DNA of 32,524 nucleotides from positions 1 through 32,524 of the forward strand of contig JAFTZH010000039.1 in NCBI GenBank assembly GCA_017464565.1. Reading direction: 5' to 3'. Within the stretch, counting starts at the first letter, position 1. Each line of letters opens with the position of its first letter. A program made the position numbers and the translations under genes. The DNA comes from Clostridia bacterium (GTDB lineage: Bacteria; Bacillota; Clostridia; Oscillospirales; CAG-272). The notes under the pieces are model-generated. The model did not search any database, was not told where the DNA came from, and saw only the letters and a program-made list of their open reading frames with translations. Positions 7,658-15,637 of this stretch are shown here, piece after piece.

Positions 7658-8758
7658 TCAACCGAAGAAGCTCAATATAAGTCCGCCCGCGATTACCGAG
7701 GCTATCTGTCCCGAAACGTTTACACCGATAGAGTGCATCAAAAGGAAATTCTGAGGGTCTTCCTTGAGTCCCATCTTGTGAACGACACGTCCCGACATAG
7801 GAAATGCCGAAATACCTGCCGCGCCTATCATCGGGTTTATCTTTTCCTTGAGGAAGAGATTGAGGAATTTTGCGAACAAAACTCCGCCCGCGGTATCGAA
7901 GATGAAAGCGAAAAGTCCGAGTCCGAGAATGAGAAGTGTAGCGGGCTGCAGGAATTCTTCCGCGTTCATTTTGGTAGCTATGGTGATTCCGAGGAATATA
8001 GTAACGAGGTTTGCGAGAACCTTTTGCGCGGTCTCGGAGAGAGAGTCGAGCACTCCGCACTCACGGATAAGGTTTCCGAACATAAGAAATCCTACGAGAG
8101 CTACCGAGGAGGGGGCTACAAGTCCCGCGATGACAGTTATTATAATGGGGAAGAGTATTCTGGTCGTTTTGGAAATCTCTTTTCCCTTATAAGGCATACG
8201 GATAAGTCTTTCCTTCTTGGTGGTGAGCGCCTTGATTACGGGAGGCTGAATAATCGGAACGAGCGCCATATACGAGTAGGCGGCGACCATTATAGCTCCG
8301 ACGTACGTTGAGTTGAGCTGCTGCGCTACGACGATGGCGGTAGGACCGTCTGCCGCTCCGATAATTCCTATCGACGCGGCGTCGGGAATATCGAAGAAGA
8401 TAGATGCGAGGCAGAAAGTAAGGAATATTCCGAACTGCGCCGCCGCGCCGAATATCATAAGCTTCGGGTTTGCCAATACGGGTCCGAAGTCTATCATCGC
8501 TCCGATTCCTATGAAAAGAATCAGAGGGAATAATTCGTTTGCGATTCCCGCATTAAAGAGCGTAGTGAGCGCTCCTTCGGGACCGATAGCACCCGAAAGG
8601 GGAAGGTTTACCATTATCGTGCCGAATCCGAGGGGCAGAAGAAGGGTAGGTTCCATATCCTTTTTTATTGCAAGGTATATCAGAACTCCTCCGATAAGCC
8701 ACATAACCACGTATCGCCAGTCAAAGTTTTCAACGATACTTCTGAAAATTTCTACCAT
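7658..8758 (-). CDS. oadB: Na+-translocating decarboxylase beta subunit
   Basis: This membrane protein is the sodium channel of biotin-dependent decarboxylase pumps, which couple decarboxylation to Na+ export. The 366-residue length and many membrane helices fit the OadB/MmdB/GcdB family. Conserved sites visible are GAADGPTAI with Asp137, the YSYMALVP segment starting at Tyr161, and GVNVSGQIAS near 345-354 with Asn347 and Ser354, all matching known sodium-path residues of OadB. An AAGGAGA ribosome site precedes the ATG. The operon is only beta then gamma, between a promoter and a terminator. The carboxyltransferase alpha subunit and biotin carrier are not in this window, so the symbol oadB denotes the family rather than a proven substrate. 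Confidence 0.93.
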   Translation of the reverse strand: MVEIFRSIVENFDWRYVVMWLIGGVLIYLAIKKDMEPTLLLPLGFGTIMVNLPLSGAIGPEGALTTLFNAGIANELFPLILFIGIGAMIDFGPVLANPKLMIFGAAAQFGIFLTFCLASIFFDIPDAASIGIIGAADGPTAIVVAQQLNSTYVGAIMVAAYSYMALVPIIQPPVIKALTTKKERLIRMPYKGKEISKTTRILFPIIITVIAGLVAPSSVALVGFLMFGNLIRECGVLDSLSETAQKVLANLVTIFLGITIATKMNAEEFLQPATLLILGLGLFAFIFDTAGGVLFAKFLNLFLKEKINPMIGAAGISAFPMSGRVVHKMGLKEDPQNFLLMHSIGVNVSGQIASVIAGGLILSFFG

Positions 8759-8795
8759 TTGGGTCTCCTTATTTTTGAAATTATATTACCGATTA

Positions 8796-8824
8796 ATTAT
8801 ACAATATTTAACATAAATTTGCAA
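8796..8824 (-). promoter_or_regulatory. Promoter for decarboxylase beta-gamma operon
   Basis: On the minus strand, TTGCAA (8819-8824) and a perfect TATAAT (8796-8801) are 17 bases apart, about 37 bases upstream of the beta-subunit start. Confidence 0.7.
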
Positions 8825-8887
8825 TACCATTAACAAAAAATTATTAAAATAAATTTCAAAATTTATTTTGCGCGCTCAAATAATTTG

Positions 8888-8916
8888 TTGACATTTGCGA
8901 AGTAATATGATATAAT
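8888..8916 (+). promoter_or_regulatory. Promoter of the membrane protein gene
   Basis: TTGACA (8888-8893) and TATAAT (8911-8916) are perfect boxes 17 bases apart, with a TG one base before the -10 (extended -10). This is among the strongest promoters in the window and is divergent from the decarboxylase promoter. Confidence 0.9.
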
Positions 8917-8983
8917 TACACAGAGAAATATATTTGCGGTGATTTTTACCGACATACGTATAAAGAATAGGAGCATAATAGAA

Positions 8984-9637
8984 ATGGATCAACAGAAAAA
9001 GGTTAGAATGATCGTGGGAATTGCGAGCATAGTCGCCGCAGTCCTCTTCGTCGTTTTGCTGATAGTGGGTATCGTATACGACGGAAGTACATTGGCAAAG
9101 GTACTCCTTATAATAATTTCCGTACTCGTACTCGCGCTCGCGGCAGAGCTTGCGTATTTGTTTATGCTTTTCGGAGATACGAAGCCCAATTATTTTCTTT
9201 TTAACAGTAAATCCAACAGAAATATATCTGTGCAGAAGCTTACCTTCCAGACGATAAACGTACGAATGAACAGATATCTCGCGGCTTACGCTCCCTCCGA
9301 GGGAAAGATATGGACCGACAGAGTTTTCGACAATCCTTATCTTGAGATGGACGACGCGTTCAAGCCTCTCGTGGCGTACAAGCTTTTGTTCGATTTGGCT
9401 GAACGCGATTTCGACGCAGGCTGGAAATGCTTTGATATGGCGTCCGACGATACCGTTGAATTTCTCGCGTCGGCGCTTGAGATGAACAACGATAATGAAA
9501 TGGCTAAAAACATAAGACAGCTTAAGCTCTCAAAGCCCACCAATCTTAAATACGTAAGAGATTATCTCGTCGGCAACAGACGGTATCTCCAGAACAAAAT
9601 GTATAAATACACCGTTGACAATATAGACAGATTTTGA
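8984..9637 (+). CDS. Uncharacterised two-helix membrane protein
   Basis: I do not recognise this 217-residue protein. From the ATG at 8984 there is a short polar start, two membrane helices (about residues 9-31 and 37-57) in a hairpin, and then about 155 soluble residues rich in charged and aromatic positions, presumably in the cytoplasm. The soluble part looks helical, with stretches such as DDAFKPLVAYKLLFDLAE and NNDNEMAKNIRQLKLSK, and no cysteine or catalytic motif pattern. AGGAG lies about 10 bases before this ATG, whereas the in-frame GTG at 8939 has no ribosome site. The gene is monocistronic with a perfect promoter and strong terminator, which suggests steady expression. Confidence 0.8.
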   Translation: MDQQKKVRMIVGIASIVAAVLFVVLLIVGIVYDGSTLAKVLLIIISVLVLALAAELAYLFMLFGDTKPNYFLFNSKSNRNISVQKLTFQTINVRMNRYLAAYAPSEGKIWTDRVFDNPYLEMDDAFKPLVAYKLLFDLAERDFDAGWKCFDMASDDTVEFLASALEMNNDNEMAKNIRQLKLSKPTNLKYVRDYLVGNRRYLQNKMYKYTVDNIDRF

Positions 9638-9657
9638 AGCTTTTATTGAATATAGAC

Positions 9658-9698
9658 AATCACCGTGCCGTTTTTTTGGCACGGTGATTCTTTTTTTT
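9658..9698 (+). terminator. Intrinsic terminator
   Basis: A 12-bp stem (AATCACCGTGCC/GGCACGGTGATT), arms 9658-9669 and 9678-9689, is followed by a run of eight Ts. It lies 20 bases after the membrane protein gene and just before the next promoter. Confidence 0.92.
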
Positions 9699-9700
9699 AC

Positions 9701-9729
9701 TTGAAAAAAGCTTTTGGGTGTGTTATAAT
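9701..9729 (+). promoter_or_regulatory. Promoter of the kinase-PqqD-peptidase cassette
   Basis: TTGAAA (9701-9706) and TATAAT (9724-9729) are 17 bases apart. The leader to the kinase start is about 35 bases, so there is little room for a riboswitch. Confidence 0.85.
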
Positions 9730-9770
9730 TATATAAATATTATGTGTATTTTGTATAAATCGGGAGCAGT

Positions 9771-10475
9771 ATGTTTTATATAAAAATTGCCGATCTGAAA
9801 ATAAGAATAAGAAATAAGTTTGAATACGCTTACAGGCTTTGTAAGGATTACGTTATAGAGGAGCCTTCCGGCGTTGATCTCGACGTGTCCGTTTCCGATG
9901 AGGAAATCCAAAAGGAAATGAACGACGCGGAGATAAAGGTCTCTCCGGCTTACGCGGAGGGTATATGTATTTACAGAAACATTTGCAAGGAGCTTCCGCT
10001 CCGCTTTGACGCTTATCTTTTGCACAGCGCGCTTATAGAGTACGAGGGGCGCGGATACGCCTTTGCCGCAAAGAGCGGAACGGGAAAATCCACTCATATC
10101 TCGCTTTGGAAAAAGGTGTTCGGAGAGAAGGTAAGAATAATAAACGGGGACAAGCCCATTATTCGCTGTATAAACGGTGAATTTGTGGCGTACGGTACAC
10201 CGTGGTGCGGCAAAGAGGGCTTTTCGGTGAATGATTCAGTACCCCTGCGGGCTTTGTGCTTTATCGAGAGGGACAAGGAAAATTCTATCTCAAGGATGCC
10301 CGCCGAGGACGCCGTTATGCGTCTGTTCAATCAGATACTTATACCAAACGATATAGAGACGGTCAACAAGCTTTTTCCGCTATTGGATAAGACGCTCGCG
10401 ACGGTCCCGTGTTACCTGCTTAGGTGCAATATGGAAGACGAGGCGGCAATCGTTTCATATAACGGAATGAAATAA
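9771..10475 (+). CDS. HPr-kinase-like P-loop kinase
   Basis: The 234-residue protein resembles the HprK/PEP-carboxykinase-like kinases found in ribosomally made peptide clusters (for example ScmC and lasso-peptide kinases), not the metabolic HPr kinase, whose N-terminal domain it lacks. A Walker A loop AAKSGTGKST ends at Thr108, His85 in LLHSALI precedes it as in the family, and NGDKPII with Asp127 sits where the acidic metal site is expected. The middle segment GTPWCGKEG is also typical of these kinases. A GGGAG ribosome site is 5 bases before the ATG. The next gene, 20 bases on, encodes a PqqD-family protein, which supports a role in modifying a peptide or protein. The substrate is unknown. 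Confidence 0.8.
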   Translation: MFYIKIADLKIRIRNKFEYAYRLCKDYVIEEPSGVDLDVSVSDEEIQKEMNDAEIKVSPAYAEGICIYRNICKELPLRFDAYLLHSALIEYEGRGYAFAAKSGTGKSTHISLWKKVFGEKVRIINGDKPIIRCINGEFVAYGTPWCGKEGFSVNDSVPLRALCFIERDKENSISRMPAEDAVMRLFNQILIPNDIETVNKLFPLLDKTLATVPCYLLRCNMEDEAAIVSYNGMK

Positions 10476-10495
10476 TATTTACGGGGAGTTTTAAG

Positions 10496-10759
10496 ATGAA
10501 AATAAAAAACGGTTTTGTGGTCAGAGAAATAGCGGGACAGAGTATAGTGATAGCTCTTGGCGAGGCCACCAAGGAATTTAACGGTATGATAAAGCTCAAC
10601 GAGACGGGAAGGCTTATCTGGGATATGCTTTCCGAGGGTAAGAGCTCTGATGAGATAGTTAAACGGATTACCGACGAGTACGAGATCGACGCCGATACCG
10701 CGGGAAAAGACGTCGAGGTCTTTATAAATACGCTTAAGGGAGCGAATATTCTTGAATAA
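10496..10759 (+). CDS. PqqD-family peptide-binding protein (RRE)
   Basis: The 87-residue product has the size and pattern of PqqD: a beta-rich N-terminal half with an LGEATKEFNGMIKLNETG segment, then LIWDMLSEGKSSDEIVKRI and a C-terminal helix ending VEVFINTLKGANILE. PqqD-type domains bind the leader of a precursor peptide and present it to a modifying enzyme. A GGGGAG ribosome site precedes the ATG. It lies between the kinase and the peptidase and overlaps the peptidase by 8 bases. No PQQ genes or radical SAM enzyme are nearby, so the role in PQQ synthesis is excluded and the partner is probably the kinase. Confidence 0.85.
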   Translation: MKIKNGFVVREIAGQSIVIALGEATKEFNGMIKLNETGRLIWDMLSEGKSSDEIVKRITDEYEIDADTAGKDVEVFINTLKGANILE

Positions 10760-11234
10760 CGAATTTTATTTATCCGATGCTATCGAGGTTATCGACGAGA
10801 TTCTTTCGTCGGGCGGAGAATTCAGAATGTATCCGAAGGGAACGAGTATGCTCCCTCTGATAGTGCAAGGGAAGGATTCGGTAGTTCTGAGAAGGTCTGC
10901 CGAGCCTCTAAAAAAACACGATATAGCTTTTTATAAGCGCGATAACGGTCAGTTCGTCCTTCACAGAGTTATGAAGGTCGGAAAGAACGGAGTCTATACT
11001 ATGTGCGGGGATAACCAGACCGCTTTGGAAAATGGGATAAGACAGGAGCAGATAATCGGATACGTAGCGGGTATTTACAAAGAGGATGCTCCCTTGAACG
11101 AATCTTCCTTTAAATACAGAGCGTATATTTTCTTCTGGTGTTTTATGCCTTACAGGTGTTCAGTGCGCTTCGTCAAAAGAGCGATAAGAAAAACAGGGAG
11201 AATTTTGTCAAAAATATTCTCAAAAAAAGATTGA
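10752..11234 (+). CDS. S24/S26-family peptidase (signal-peptidase-like)
   Basis: The 160-residue protein carries the S26 active-site box: YPKGTSMLPLI with the likely nucleophile Ser32, then FVLHRVMKV with His71 in place of the usual lysine (as in SipW/archaeal-type peptidases), and MCGDNQT at 84-90 as the GDN box. A hydrophobic stretch at about 124-135 (YIFFWCFMPY) is followed by a very basic tail, perhaps a membrane contact. It starts with TTG, overlapping pqqD by 8 bases, and uses AAGGGAG within the pqqD end, so translation is coupled. It may cut a leader from a peptide handled by the two upstream proteins, although a general signal peptidase is possible. Confidence 0.82.
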   Translation: MNNEFYLSDAIEVIDEILSSGGEFRMYPKGTSMLPLIVQGKDSVVLRRSAEPLKKHDIAFYKRDNGQFVLHRVMKVGKNGVYTMCGDNQTALENGIRQEQIIGYVAGIYKEDAPLNESSFKYRAYIFFWCFMPYRCSVRFVKRAIRKTGRILSKIFSKKD

Positions 11235-11259
11235 CTAATACGGTCTTATATGATATAAT
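11231..11259 (+). promoter_or_regulatory. Promoter of the pyr operon
   Basis: TTGACT (11231-11236) overlaps the stop codon of the peptidase gene. TATAAT (11254-11259) follows after 17 bases with TG one base ahead (extended -10). The leader to pyrC is only about 60 bases and shows no PyrR attenuator or antiterminator hairpin. Confidence 0.88.
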
Positions 11260-11324
11260 TTTCAAGATATACAGATAAGCGTATATGACATTAACTATTC
11301 AGATGAAAAGGACGGGAAGTAACT

Positions 11325-12569
11325 GTGAACGTATTGCTGAAAAACGCGAAGATATTTAAAGACGGAACGTTTGGCACTTCCGATTTTTTCGTAACCGACG
11401 GAATTCTTGTCGATACTGCCAAGACGTCGGGAGATTTTTTTGATAATTTCATCACTTATGAAAATTGTTATATTTTTCCCGGCTTTTGCGACGTGCACGT
11501 GCATTTTCGTGAGCCGGGATTTTCTTATAAGGAAACGATAGCGACGGGCTCTGCCGCCGCGGCGCGAGGAGGCTATACCGCGGTCTGCACTATGCCAAAT
11601 CTTCTGCCCGCGCCCGATTCCGCGGATAACCTGAAAAAACAGCTTGACATTATAGAGCGGGACGCGGTAATAAAGGTCTATCCTTACGGCACGATAACGA
11701 AGGGACAGATGGGAATAGAGCTTTCGGATATGTCGGAAATAGCAAACGATATAATCGCTTTTTCGGACGACGGACGGGGAGTTCAGAGCGAGGAGCTTAT
11801 GCTTGAGGCTATGAAAAAGGCAAAGACTCTCGGCAAAATAATAGTCGCTCACTGCGAGGACAATTCACTGCTTAACGGAGGATATATCCACAAGGGTGAG
11901 TACGCGAGAATAAACGGACATACGGGAATATGCTCCGAGAGCGAATGGAAGCCGATAGAGCGGGATATAGCGCTTGCAGAGAGGACGGGGTGCCCGTATC
12001 ACGTCTGCCATATATCCACCAAGGAAAGCGTTTCTCTTATAAGAGAGGCAAAGGCCCGCGGAGTGGATATCACCTGCGAGACCGCGCCTCATTATCTCGT
12101 TATGAACGATATGGAGCTTCGCGAGGATGGACGCTTCAAAATGAATCCCCCGATACGCTCCGAGGAGGACCGCAAAGCGCTCGTAGAGGGTATAATTGAC
12201 GGTACCATAGATATGATATCGACCGACCACGCACCTCATTCTCTCGAAGAGAAATCAAAGGGCCTTCGGGGCAGTCTTATGGGCGTGGTAGGAATAGAGA
12301 CCTCGTTCCAGATACTTTATACTTATCTCGTAAAAACGGGAGTCATAAGCCTTGAGAGGCTGGTTGCTCTTATGTCGCTTAACGCGAGAGCGCGCTTCGG
12401 AATAACGGCAGACGCGGGATATACCGTTTGGAATCTCGCCAAAGATACGGTTATCGACCCTGAGAAGTTTTTGTCAATGGGAAGAAGCACGCCGTTTGCC
12501 TACCGAAAGGTATGCGGAGAAAATCTTATGACCTTGCTTGACGGACGCGCCGTATACGAAGCGAAATAA
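11325..12569 (+). CDS. pyrC: Dihydroorotase
   Basis: PyrC closes carbamoyl-aspartate to dihydroorotate. The 414-residue protein is a type I dihydroorotase of the amidohydrolase family. Metal and substrate motifs are visible: DVHVHFREPG with His58 and His60, AHCEDN with His176, CHISTKES with His229 and TDHAPH with Asp301 and His305. It begins with GTG at 11325, preceded by GGGAAG. The only nearby ATG (11303) is out of frame. It is first in an operon that lacks only carbamoyl-phosphate synthase. Class I length and motif order separate it from allantoinase, which this context also rules out. Confidence 0.95.
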   Translation: MNVLLKNAKIFKDGTFGTSDFFVTDGILVDTAKTSGDFFDNFITYENCYIFPGFCDVHVHFREPGFSYKETIATGSAAAARGGYTAVCTMPNLLPAPDSADNLKKQLDIIERDAVIKVYPYGTITKGQMGIELSDMSEIANDIIAFSDDGRGVQSEELMLEAMKKAKTLGKIIVAHCEDNSLLNGGYIHKGEYARINGHTGICSESEWKPIERDIALAERTGCPYHVCHISTKESVSLIREAKARGVDITCETAPHYLVMNDMELREDGRFKMNPPIRSEEDRKALVEGIIDGTIDMISTDHAPHSLEEKSKGLRGSLMGVVGIETSFQILYTYLVKTGVISLERLVALMSLNARARFGITADAGYTVWNLAKDTVIDPEKFLSMGRSTPFAYRKVCGENLMTLLDGRAVYEAK

Positions 12570-12596
12570 AATCGAAAATACTTTGGAGGTAAAATA

Positions 12597-13328
12597 ATGC
12601 AGCAGCAGATACTTACGGTAAAAGAAAATATAAAGCTTACCGAGGGTATTTATCGTATGATACTTTGCGGAAAGGTTGACGCGATAAAAAATTCAGGAGA
12701 ATTTATCAATATAGAGATACCGAGTCTCTTTCTGCGCAGACCTATCTCGGTCTGCGATTACGACGGCGAGAGCGTTACGATAATATATAAAGTCGTCGGA
12801 AAGGGAACCGAGGTTATGGCGGAGGCTAAAGAGGGAGATACGTTTGACGTGCTTCTCGGACTCGGAAACGGATACGATACCTCGGTCAGCGGAGAGCACG
12901 CTCTGCTTCTCGGAGGAGGAGTTGGAGTACCTCCTCTGTATAATCTTTGCAAAAAGCTGATATCAGAAGGCAAAAAGGTTATGGTGGTTCTCGGCTTTAA
13001 TAAAGCCGATGAGATATTTTACGCCGACGAGTTCAAGGCTCTCGGCGCGGAAGTGAGAATTACTACTGTGGACGGCTCGCGCGGGGTGCGCGGCTTCGTT
13101 ACCGACGCAATTGAGGACGTAGATTATACTTATTTCTATACCTGCGGTCCCGAGCCTATGCTTCGCGCCGTTTATAAGGCTGCGCGCACCGAGGGACAGT
13201 TCAGCTTTGAGTCGAGAATGGGGTGCGGCTTCGGTGCTTGTATGGGCTGCAGCTGCAAAACCAATTTCGGCAATAAGCGTATCTGTAAGGACGGTCCCGT
13301 GTTTACGAAGGAGGAGATATTATGGTAA
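12597..13328 (+). CDS. pyrK: Dihydroorotate dehydrogenase electron transfer subunit
   Basis: PyrK carries FAD and a [2Fe-2S] cluster and passes electrons from PyrD to NAD+. The 243-residue protein has a ferredoxin-reductase-like FAD domain (LRRPISVCDY), an NAD domain (GGGVGVPPL near 102-110) and the cluster site at the C-terminus, with Cys210, Cys215, Cys218 and Cys230. This spacing, C-x4-C-x2-C-x11-C, is the same as in Bacillus PyrK. The stop overlaps the pyrD start by 7 bases, and pyrD's AAGGAGG ribosome site lies within pyrK. This fits equal production of the two subunits. Confidence 0.95.
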   Translation: MQQQILTVKENIKLTEGIYRMILCGKVDAIKNSGEFINIEIPSLFLRRPISVCDYDGESVTIIYKVVGKGTEVMAEAKEGDTFDVLLGLGNGYDTSVSGEHALLLGGGVGVPPLYNLCKKLISEGKKVMVVLGFNKADEIFYADEFKALGAEVRITTVDGSRGVRGFVTDAIEDVDYTYFYTCGPEPMLRAVYKAARTEGQFSFESRMGCGFGACMGCSCKTNFGNKRICKDGPVFTKEEILW

Positions 13329-14233
13329 ATATGAAATTGACGCTTGCGGGCGTTGAGATAGACAATCCCGTTATTCCTGCCAGCGGTACGTTCGGTTACG
13401 GACAGGAATTTTCGGAGCTGTACGATATAAACTGTCTCGGTACTTTTTCCTTTAAGGGAACTACCGCGGAGGCGCGGTTTGGAAACCCCACACCGAGAAT
13501 TGCGGAGTGTACTGCGGGAATGATAAACGCCGTAGGACTTCAGAATCCCGGAGTCGAGGCGGTAAAAGCGGTCGAGCTTCCCGAAATGAAGAAATTCTTC
13601 CATAAGCCCGTTATGGCGAACGTTTGCGGCTTTTCACTTGAGGAGTACGCCCACGTGTGCGAGAGGCTTGACGACGAGGAGCAGATAGGCTGGTTTGAGA
13701 TAAACGTCTCCTGTCCCAACGTTCACGGAGGAGGAATGAGCTTCGGAACCTCGGCACAGGCGGCGGGAGAGGTAGTCAAGGCTGTAAAAAAAGTTACCTC
13801 AAAGCCCGTAATAATAAAGCTCTCGCCAAACGTTACCGATATAGTATCTATCGCAAAGGAGTGCGAGGCGCAGGGCGCGGATGGTATAAGTATGATAAAC
13901 ACTATGCTCGGAATGAGGATAGACCTTAAAACGAAAAAGCCCGTAATCGCCAATAAAATGGGAGGCTTTTCAGGTCCCGCTATAAAGCCCGTGGCACTCA
14001 GAATGGTGTATCAGGTTTATGAGGCGGTGTCAATTCCGATAGTCGGAATGGGCGGGCTTATGTGCGCAGAGGACGTCATAGAAATGATGCTTGCGGGAGC
14101 GACCGCGGTAGAGGTCGGAACGGCAAATCTCGTTGACCCCTTCGTATGCAAAAAAATGGTGGACGAGCTGCCTGCGGTTATGGAAAAATACGGAATAAAA
14201 AATTTAAAAGATATAATAGGAGGAGCACACTGA
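13322..14233 (+). CDS. pyrD: Dihydroorotate dehydrogenase, catalytic subunit (class 1B)
   Basis: PyrD oxidises dihydroorotate to orotate using FMN. The 303-residue barrel protein has [13 protein letters not shown] near the start, a substrate motif near [11 protein letters not shown], the catalytic Cys131 in [11 protein letters not shown] and a C-terminal phosphate-binding [12 protein letters not shown] cysteine base (not serine) is the mark of class 1, and its pairing with pyrK makes it the NAD-linked 1B type suited to anaerobes. It overlaps pyrK at its start and shares one base with the pyrF start (TGATG). Confidence 0.96.
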   Translation: MVNMKLTLAGVEIDNPVIPASGTFGYGQEFSELYDINCLGTFSFKGTTAEARFGNPTPRIAECTAGMINAVGLQNPGVEAVKAVELPEMKKFFHKPVMANVCGFSLEEYAHVCERLDDEEQIGWFEINVSCPNVHGGGMSFGTSAQAAGEVVKAVKKVTSKPVIIKLSPNVTDIVSIAKECEAQGADGISMINTMLGMRIDLKTKKPVIANKMGGFSGPAIKPVALRMVYQVYEAVSIPIVGMGGLMCAEDVIEMMLAGATAVEVGTANLVDPFVCKKMVDELPAVMEKYGIKNLKDIIGGAH

Positions 14234-14931
14234 TGGGAAAAGACGTAATTATTGCCTGTGATTTCAACAGCAAGGAGGAGGTACTTGCGTTTCTTGACAA
14301 ATTTACGGGAAGAAAGCCCTATGTGAAAATAGGTATGGAGCTGTTCTACTCGGCAGGTCCCGAGATAGTAAAGGAAATAAAGGCAAGAGGGCATAAGATA
14401 TTCCTTGACCTTAAGCTTCACGATATTCCGAACACCGTAAAAAAATCTATGGCGGTGCTTTCAAGGCTTGACGTGGATATGTGCAATCTCCACGCGGGCG
14501 GAACTATAGCTATGATGGAAGCGGCTCTTGAGGGTCTTGTGCGCCCCGACGGTACGCGCCCGCTGCTTATCGCGGTAACACAGCTTACCTCCACGAGTCA
14601 GGAGAGAATGGAAGCCGACCTTCTTATAAAAGAGCCTATCGAGGAGGTAGTAATGCACTACGCCCACAACGCGAAGCTCGCGGGACTTGACGGAGTGGTA
14701 TGCTCACCCCGCGAGGCAACGGCCGTTCATAATAAGTGCGGCAAGGACTTTCTGACGGTAACTCCGGGCGTGAGATTTGCAGACGGAGACGTTGGAGACC
14801 AGGTAAGAGTAATGACTCCCGCGCAGGCGAAAGAGATAGGCTCCGATTATATCGTCGTAGGCCGTCCGATAACCGCCGCTGCCGATCCCGTTGCGGCGTA
14901 CAACAGATGCGTGGCTGAATTCGTAGATTGA
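14233..14931 (+). CDS. pyrF: Orotidine-5'-phosphate decarboxylase
   Basis: PyrF decarboxylates OMP to UMP, the last step of the pathway. The 232-residue protein shows the active-site motif D-x-K-xx-D as [12 protein letters not shown], with Asp59, Lys61 and Asp64. TPGVRF and the phosphate motif VVGRPIT occur near the C-terminus. The ATG at 14233 shares its A with the pyrD stop and follows AGGAGGAG at good spacing. In-frame codons upstream lie inside pyrD and are not used. The length fits the common short bacterial subfamily (group 1). Confidence 0.95.
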   Translation: MGKDVIIACDFNSKEEVLAFLDKFTGRKPYVKIGMELFYSAGPEIVKEIKARGHKIFLDLKLHDIPNTVKKSMAVLSRLDVDMCNLHAGGTIAMMEAALEGLVRPDGTRPLLIAVTQLTSTSQERMEADLLIKEPIEEVVMHYAHNAKLAGLDGVVCSPREATAVHNKCGKDFLTVTPGVRFADGDVGDQVRVMTPAQAKEIGSDYIVVGRPITAAADPVAAYNRCVAEFVD

Positions 14932-14954
14932 TAATTTTTTGAAGGAGAATGGAT

Positions 14955-15611
14955 ATGGAAGGCTATAAGAGAGAATTTATAAAATTTTTGGAGAGCGCGA
15001 ACGTTTTGAAATTCGGTGATTTTACCGCGAAAAGCGGAAGAAAGATACCGTATTTTATAAACGCGGGCGAGATAAAGACGGGAGACCAGATATCAAAGCT
15101 CGGTGAGTTTTACGCTAAAAGCTATCTTGAAAAGATAGGAAACAAGAGAACGGTGCTTTACGGTCCCGCTTACAAGGGTATCCCGATATCAGTCGCGGCG
15201 TCTATCGGACTCTCAAAGAACGGTCTTGACGTACCTTTCTTCTTTAACCGCAAGGAAGAGAAGGATCACGGAGAGGGCGGCGTTTTCGTAGGATATAAGC
15301 CGCAGGAAGGCGAGGAGATAGTTATAGTCGAGGACGTTATTACGGCGGGTACGGCTATAAGAGAGAGTATGTCTATACTTCAGAGCCTCAAGGGAGCGAA
15401 GGTAGTCGCTACATTCGTAATGGTAGACAGAAAAGAGAAGGGCAAGGGAGAAAAGTCGGCTATGGCTGAGGTAGGAGAGGAATTCGGTTTCCCCGTTTAC
15501 TCGGTAGTTGACGTTTACGATATAATAGAATATCTTGAGGAAGACCCCAAGAACGCGGAGAACGTGGAACGTATCAAAAAGTATCTTGAAATAAACGGGG
15601 CAAAGGCGTAA
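14955..15611 (+). CDS. pyrE: Orotate phosphoribosyltransferase
   Basis: PyrE joins orotate to PRPP to give OMP for PyrF. The 218-residue protein has the PRPP motif [14 protein letters not shown] at 122-135 and the flexible loop [13 protein letters not shown] at 97-109, both diagnostic. Two in-frame ATGs occur. The second (14955) is preferred because AAGGAG is 7 bases before it, whereas the first (14949) is one base from that site. The gap to pyrF is only 23 bases. Confidence 0.95.
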   Translation: MEGYKREFIKFLESANVLKFGDFTAKSGRKIPYFINAGEIKTGDQISKLGEFYAKSYLEKIGNKRTVLYGPAYKGIPISVAASIGLSKNGLDVPFFFNRKEEKDHGEGGVFVGYKPQEGEEIVIVEDVITAGTAIRESMSILQSLKGAKVVATFVMVDRKEKGKGEKSAMAEVGEEFGFPVYSVVDVYDIIEYLEEDPKNAENVERIKKYLEINGAKA

Positions 15612-15637
15612 GCCTGTCTCGCGGAAAGGAAACGAAA

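Noticed and set aside
7733..8311. Plus-strand frame of 192 codons
   Set aside because: It is a shadow of the decarboxylase beta-subunit gene; its product is highly charged and lacks any domain.
9742..9783. 13-codon ATG frame near the cassette promoter, considered as a peptide precursor or leader
   Set aside because: It starts only a few bases after the likely transcription start, lacks a ribosome site, and its end overlaps the kinase start; it shows no leader-core pattern.
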